Shown here piece by piece: positions 60,497-64,000 of a DNA stretch of 64,000 bases (position 1 is its first letter; each line of letters starts with the position of its first letter). Below the pieces are notes generated by a model that saw only the letters and a program-made list of their open reading frames with translations, was not told where the DNA came from and did no database searches. The stretch comes from Acidimicrobiales bacterium (GTDB lineage: Bacteria > Actinomycetota > Acidimicrobiia > Acidimicrobiales > SZUA-35): the NCBI GenBank assembly GCA_020630195.1, contig JAHDBV010000002.1, positions 84,043-148,042 on the forward strand, written 5' to 3'. The translations under genes and the position numbers were made by a program.

Positions 60497-61717
60497 TCAG
60501 GCGCCGGGCCGCCTGGCGAGTCGCGCCGCACCGACCGCCGCGGCTTCCGGGACCGCGGGAGCGGTCAGCACCACCCCGAGCCGTTCGGCACGGGACGCGA
60601 GCAGCGCCGCACTCCGAGCGCCGTTGCCGGTGGCCATGAGGCGATCCGGACGGGTGCCGAGTGTGTCGATCAGTGCCCGGAGCGCCTCGTCGGCAGCCGT
60701 GGCCAGCTCGTCGAACAACGCGACGGCCGCCGGCTCACCGGCGAGGAAGGCACGGTCGAGTTCGACGTGGCCTCCGTGGCGTGTGGCGGCCTCGGCGAGC
60801 GCGACCCCGGTCATGCCCACACCGATGCCGACATAGGCGAGTCCCGGCAGCACGTGCGGACCGATCGCCACCGGCGTGTCGTCCGGAAGCAGCAGCGTGT
60901 CGGCGTCGGACCGCTCGACCACCGCCAGCAGGACCTCCACGGTGCCGATCGAGTCGACCCACGTGCCGGGGCGATCGCCGCCGACGGCTGCGGCCGCCGT
61001 CGGATGGTCGTGCCCGACCGACACGACCGGGACCCCGTGGAAACGGCCCGGGTGGACGCCGAGGGCCTCGTGGCGCTCGAGCACCGGGGGCAGCGTGCTC
61101 GAGTCGATGCCGGCGGCGGCCGCGAGCTCCGCGATCCACCGATGGCCTCGGCGATCGAGCAGGCCCGACCGCACGGCGAGCGAGGGCACGGTGCCGATCG
61201 AGCCCGTGAGCGACCACACGACGAGGTCGGGGAGGGGGAGCAGGCCGGTCACCCCGTCGAACCCGTCGCCGAGGCGACGCATGGCCGTCGCTCCCGCGAC
61301 GGGTCCGAGCGGGAGTCCGGTCCGGTCGGCGAGGTCCGGGGTGCCCGGTCGGATCTCGGCGGCTGCAGGTCCTGCGGTCGAGCGCCAGCTGTGGATCTCA
61401 CCGACCGCCCGATCCTCGCGGATCGCACCGACGGCTTCCGCCATCCCGGTGACGCCGATCGCACCGACGGCGGCGACGGCGCCGTCGGCGCCGTCGGGGC
61501 CGGCGGCCTCGTCGAGGAGCGAGTGGGCGACGTCGAGTGCCACCTCGGCCTCGACGACCCCGGCGGCATCGAAGGGTGCACGCCGACGCACGGTCCGAAC
61601 CACACGCCCGGCCGGGTCGGTGGCGACCGCGACCCAGTCGGTCGTCCCGAGATCGAGTCCGAGGTCCACCCCGGTGTCGTCCTGCACCCCGGCAGTCTGC
61701 CGACTGGCCCCGTTCAT
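60497..61717 (-). CDS. FGGY-family carbohydrate kinase
   Basis: About 406 residues from ATG 61717; the longer open frame is antisense to crp. LGLDLGTTDWVAV is the phosphate-1 loop, the SIGTVEVLLAV region and ATGNGARSAALLASRAERLG near the C-terminus are the ATPase-fold phosphate-2/adenosine parts. At about 400 residues it is shorter than the usual 480-520, chiefly in the middle. The sugar is unknown. It is divergent from crp with 49 bp between. Confidence 0.82.
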   Translation of the reverse strand: MNGASRQTAGVQDDTGVDLGLDLGTTDWVAVATDPAGRVVRTVRRRAPFDAAGVVEAEVALDVAHSLLDEAAGPDGADGAVAAVGAIGVTGMAEAVGAIREDRAVGEIHSWRSTAGPAAAEIRPGTPDLADRTGLPLGPVAGATAMRRLGDGFDGVTGLLPLPDLVVWSLTGSIGTVPSLAVRSGLLDRRGHRWIAELAAAAGIDSSTLPPVLERHEALGVHPGRFHGVPVVSVGHDHPTAAAAVGGDRPGTWVDSIGTVEVLLAVVERSDADTLLLPDDTPVAIGPHVLPGLAYVGIGVGMTGVALAEAATRHGGHVELDRAFLAGEPAAVALFDELATAADEALRALIDTLGTRPDRLMATGNGARSAALLASRAERLGVVLTAPAVPEAAAVGAARLARRPGA

Positions 61718-61754
61718 GGGGTGGTGAATCTGGATCAGGGCGCCTGGCGCCGAG

Positions 61755-61760
61755 TAGCGT
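61755..61760 (+). promoter_or_regulatory. -10-like box of leaderless crp-like gene
   Basis: TAGCGT ends six bases before GTG 61767. A GGCGCC-T-GGCGCC palindrome (61739-61751) lies directly upstream and could be an operator. Confidence 0.5.
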
Positions 61761-61766
61761 GCGCCG

Positions 61767-62468
61767 GTGACCAACGGCGCCCACCGGATTCCCGAGGTCC
61801 CGTTCGATCCCGGGACGTTCTTCGACCAGCTCGATGACGCCGCCCGCGACGAGCTGACCACCCTGGGGACGCGGCGCCGATTCCCCGCCGGCTCGGCACT
61901 GTTCCTGGCGGGCGACATGGGACACGAGGCACTCGTCGTCCTCTCGGGCCTCATCAAGGTCGAGATCGTGTCGGCCGAGGGACGCCTCGTCATCCTCGAC
62001 GTGATGGGTCCCGGCTCGCTCGTCGGCGAGATGGCCTCACTCGACGGGGGCCCGCGTTCGGCCACGGCACGGGCGCAGACCGATCTCGAGGTCCTCACGG
62101 TTCCGACCGACCCGTTCAACGAGTTCCTCATCCGCCATCCCCGCGTGCTCCACGGGGTCACGATGATCCTGGTCCATCGCCTCCGTGACAGCGGTCAGCG
62201 CCAGCTCCAGCTCGGCACCGGCGACTCGCTCGCCCGGCTCTGCTTCCGGATCCTCGTGATGGTCGACCGCTTCGGCTCCGAGATCGACGGTCAGCCGACG
62301 GTCGAGTGCCCCCTCAACCAGACGGAGCTCGCCGCGTGGTGCGGGTTGTCCCGCGAAGCGGTGGTGAAGCAACTCCGGCGGATGCGCACGCTCGGCTGGC
62401 TCGAGACCGATGGCCGACGCATGACGCTGCTCGACCCGGTCGCCATCAAGTCACGCGCCTTCGCCTGA
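61767..62468 (+). CDS. Crp/Fnr-family transcriptional regulator
   Basis: 233 residues. The cyclic-nucleotide-binding beta-roll spans about 15-135 (FPAGSALFLAGDMGHEALVVLSG, GPGSLVGEMASLDGGPRSATARA), close to the cAMP-binding GE..RSAT motif. The C-terminal winged helix is LNQTELAAWCGLSREAVVKQLRRMRTLGWL. No Fnr-type cysteine cluster is seen. Divergent from the FGGY kinase gene, which it may control. Confidence 0.9.
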   Translation: MTNGAHRIPEVPFDPGTFFDQLDDAARDELTTLGTRRRFPAGSALFLAGDMGHEALVVLSGLIKVEIVSAEGRLVILDVMGPGSLVGEMASLDGGPRSATARAQTDLEVLTVPTDPFNEFLIRHPRVLHGVTMILVHRLRDSGQRQLQLGTGDSLARLCFRILVMVDRFGSEIDGQPTVECPLNQTELAAWCGLSREAVVKQLRRMRTLGWLETDGRRMTLLDPVAIKSRAFA

Positions 62469-62646
62469 CCGGCGCTGGGTACGGGTCCTCAGCCACTCGG
62501 GGCCGGGGACGCTGCGAGACCCCCTCGCGTGGGGGATCATGTCGTCAGACAACGTGACGTCGCCATGGCGGCGGTTCCGGTGATGGGCCTTCCCCCCTCC
62601 AAGGTCGTTCCCGTCCCCGATTCCTCCGGCGACGGGTTCCACGCAA

Positions 62647-62679
62647 GGCGAGGTCCGTCGGACAGGGACGGACCTCGCC
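62647..62679. terminator. 13-bp hairpin between convergent crp-like and choline-dehydrogenase-like genes
   Basis: A perfect 13-base-pair stem with a seven-base loop lies 24 bp beyond the betA-like stop on the minus strand and 178 bp after crp. A weaker five-pair C/G hairpin lies near 62517-62537. The remaining part of the 234-bp gap shows no further feature. Confidence 0.65.
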
Positions 62680-62702
62680 GGCGCGTGTGGCCGCCCGTGG
62701 GC

Positions 62703-64000
62703 TCAGGCGTCGGGCGTGTCCCGGAGGCGGTAGACCTCGGCGTGATCCGGCGCCAACAGCTCGTTGCCGAGGATCGCGTCGGCCGCCCGCTCCGCGATCA
62801 TCATCGTCGGTGCGTAGATGTTCCCGTTGGAGATGTTGGGCATCACCGAGGCATCGACGACGCGAAGCCCCTCGGTCCCGTGCACTCGGAAGGTGTCGGG
62901 GTCGACCACCGACATCGGCCCGGTACCCATGGCGCAGGTGCAGCTCGGATGCAGCGCCGTCTCCGCGTCCTTCGCCACCCACTCGAGGATCTCCTCATCG
63001 GTCTCGACCGAGGGGCCGGGTGAGATCTCGCCGCCGTTGTAGCGGTCGAACGCCGGTTGGTTGAGGATCTCCCGGGCGGTGCGCACCGCTTCGATCCACT
63101 CCTTGCGGTCGTTGCCGGTCGACAGGTAGTTGAACTGCACGGCCGGGTGCTGACCGGGGTCGGTGGAACGGATCCGGACGTGGCCGCGGACATCGGAGTA
63201 CATCGGGCCGATGTGCACCTGGTAGCCGTGCCCGCCGGCAGGAACCGACCCGTCGTAGCGGATCGCGATCGGCAGGAAGTGGAACATGAGATTCGGGTAG
63301 TCGACCTCGTCGTTGGAGCGGAGGAACGCTCCGGCCTCGAAGTGGTTCGTGGCGGCCGGGCCACGACGGGCGAGCCACTGGAGGCCGATCCACGGCTTCT
63401 TCCACTGTGCGAGGTGCGGCTGCATCGAGACCGGCTCCTTGCACGAGTACTGGATGTACACCTCGAGGTGATCCTGGAGGTTCTCGCCGACGCCGGGCAG
63501 CTCGACGACCGGCTCGACGCCGACCGAGCGGAGATGGTCGGGGTCGCCGATGCCGGCGAGCTGGAGCAGCTGCGGGGAGTTGAACGCGCCGCCGCACGAG
63601 ATGATCTCGGCCGCCTGCACGGTGTGGCGCTTCCGCCCCCGCTTGTAGGTCACCCCGGTGGCCCGGTTGCCGTCCATGTGGATGGCGTCGACGCGGGCGA
63701 GTGTGACGAGGTCGAGGTTCGGGCGATCCAGCACGGGGTGCAGGTAGGCCCGTGCCGCCGAGAGGCGCCGGCCGCGGGTCATGTTCTTGTCGAAGGGGGC
63801 GAAGCCCTCCTGCTTGAAGCCGTTGACGTCGTCGGTGCGCCCCCAGCCACCCTGCTCACCGGCGGCGAGCCACGCCTCGAACAGCGGATTGGTGGCGGGG
63901 CCGGTCTCGAGGCGCAGCGGGCCGTCATCGCCCCGCCACTCGTCTCCGCCGACGAGCCGGTTCTCCATGCGCTTGAAGTAGGGGAGACAGTGGGCGTAGT
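62703..64000 (-). CDS. betA: Choline dehydrogenase-like GMC oxidoreductase (N-terminus cut by window edge)
   Basis: The frame is open through the right edge, so the N-terminal FAD Rossmann motif is outside. What remains (about 430 residues) starts in [10 protein letters not shown], continues with [33 protein letters not shown] and [11 protein letters not shown], and ends with the GMC signature: [30 protein letters not shown]. This set is very typical of BetA, which oxidises choline to betaine aldehyde and betaine. Related alcohol dehydrogenases of the same family cannot be excluded. It fits the betaine, dimethylglycine and sarcosine genes elsewhere in the window. Confidence 0.82.
   Translation of the reverse strand, partial: YAHCLPYFKRMENRLVGGDEWRGDDGPLRLETGPATNPLFEAWLAAGEQGGWGRTDDVNGFKQEGFAPFDKNMTRGRRLSAARAYLHPVLDRPNLDLVTLARVDAIHMDGNRATGVTYKRGRKRHTVQAAEIISCGGAFNSPQLLQLAGIGDPDHLRSVGVEPVVELPGVGENLQDHLEVYIQYSCKEPVSMQPHLAQWKKPWIGLQWLARRGPAATNHFEAGAFLRSNDEVDYPNLMFHFLPIAIRYDGSVPAGGHGYQVHIGPMYSDVRGHVRIRSTDPGQHPAVQFNYLSTGNDRKEWIEAVRTAREILNQPAFDRYNGGEISPGPSVETDEEILEWVAKDAETALHPSCTCAMGTGPMSVVDPDTFRVHGTEGLRVVDASVMPNISNGNIYAPTMMIAERAADAILGNELLAPDHAEVYRLRDTPDA

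Noticed and set aside
62469..62702. Possible small plus-strand gene between crp and the choline-dehydrogenase-like gene
   Set aside because: The open frame there runs on into the antisense of the choline-dehydrogenase-like gene and crosses the 13-bp hairpin; codon use and sequence look non-coding.

Overview
The window is a densely coded, very GC-rich stretch with strong G/C bias at third codon positions. It carries F420-type luciferase-like oxidoreductases, a mycoredoxin-like domain and many apparently leaderless promoters. All of this suggests a free-living, aerobic, probably marine actinobacterium (an Acidimicrobiia-like lineage is my inference, not shown by any marker gene). I see no tRNA, rRNA, CRISPR array, insertion sequence or phage gene.

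Layout. (1) 1-14247: the end of a membrane histidine-kinase-like gene, translationally coupled to a giant gene for a roughly 4,450-residue secreted, membrane-anchored repeat protein. (2) 14300-23455: acyl-CoA synthetase, methyltransferase with two tiny upstream ORFs, LysR regulator, PhnD-like binding protein, MFS transporter, DAO-type flavoprotein, cupin, ACT-domain protein and a second LysR regulator. (3) 23562-29236: the heterotetrameric sarcosine oxidase operon soxBDAG followed by a glutaredoxin-acetyltransferase fusion. (4) 29273-33097: SulP transporter, Nudix hydrolase, and a third LysR gene coupled to folE. (5) 33208-40471: a second DAO-type flavoprotein, a dimethylglycine-dehydrogenase-like protein, a non-pyrrolysine MttB-family methyltransferase, a GFA (formaldehyde-glutathione type) protein and a DmdA-like DMSP demethylase. 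(6) 40484-41275: a prepilin-like protein with a DUF642-type domain. (7) 41403-55669: thirteen tightly packed genes for CoA-thioester catabolism (two MaoC proteins, acyl-CoA dehydrogenase, CitE-like lyase, SDR, MmgE/PrpD, CaiB/BaiF transferase, two LLM oxidoreductases, alpha/beta hydrolase), a TetR regulator and a three-subunit molybdenum hydroxylase, closed by a strong hairpin. (8) 55762-64000: GGDEF-EAL protein, aldehyde dehydrogenase, iodotyrosine-deiodinase-like nitroreductase, FGGY kinase, Crp regulator and a 5'-truncated choline-dehydrogenase-like gene.

Taken together, regions 3, 5 and the betA-like gene describe breakdown of methylated osmolytes (choline, betaine, dimethylglycine, sarcosine, DMSP). 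At least three proteins carry folate-binding GcvT-type domains, folE can feed tetrahydrofolate synthesis, and the GFA protein may deal with released formaldehyde. Region 7 looks like a separate, unassigned acyl-CoA pathway. The sequence also shows recurrent short -10-like boxes 6-8 bases before start codons and several inverted repeats in promoter regions that look like operators.
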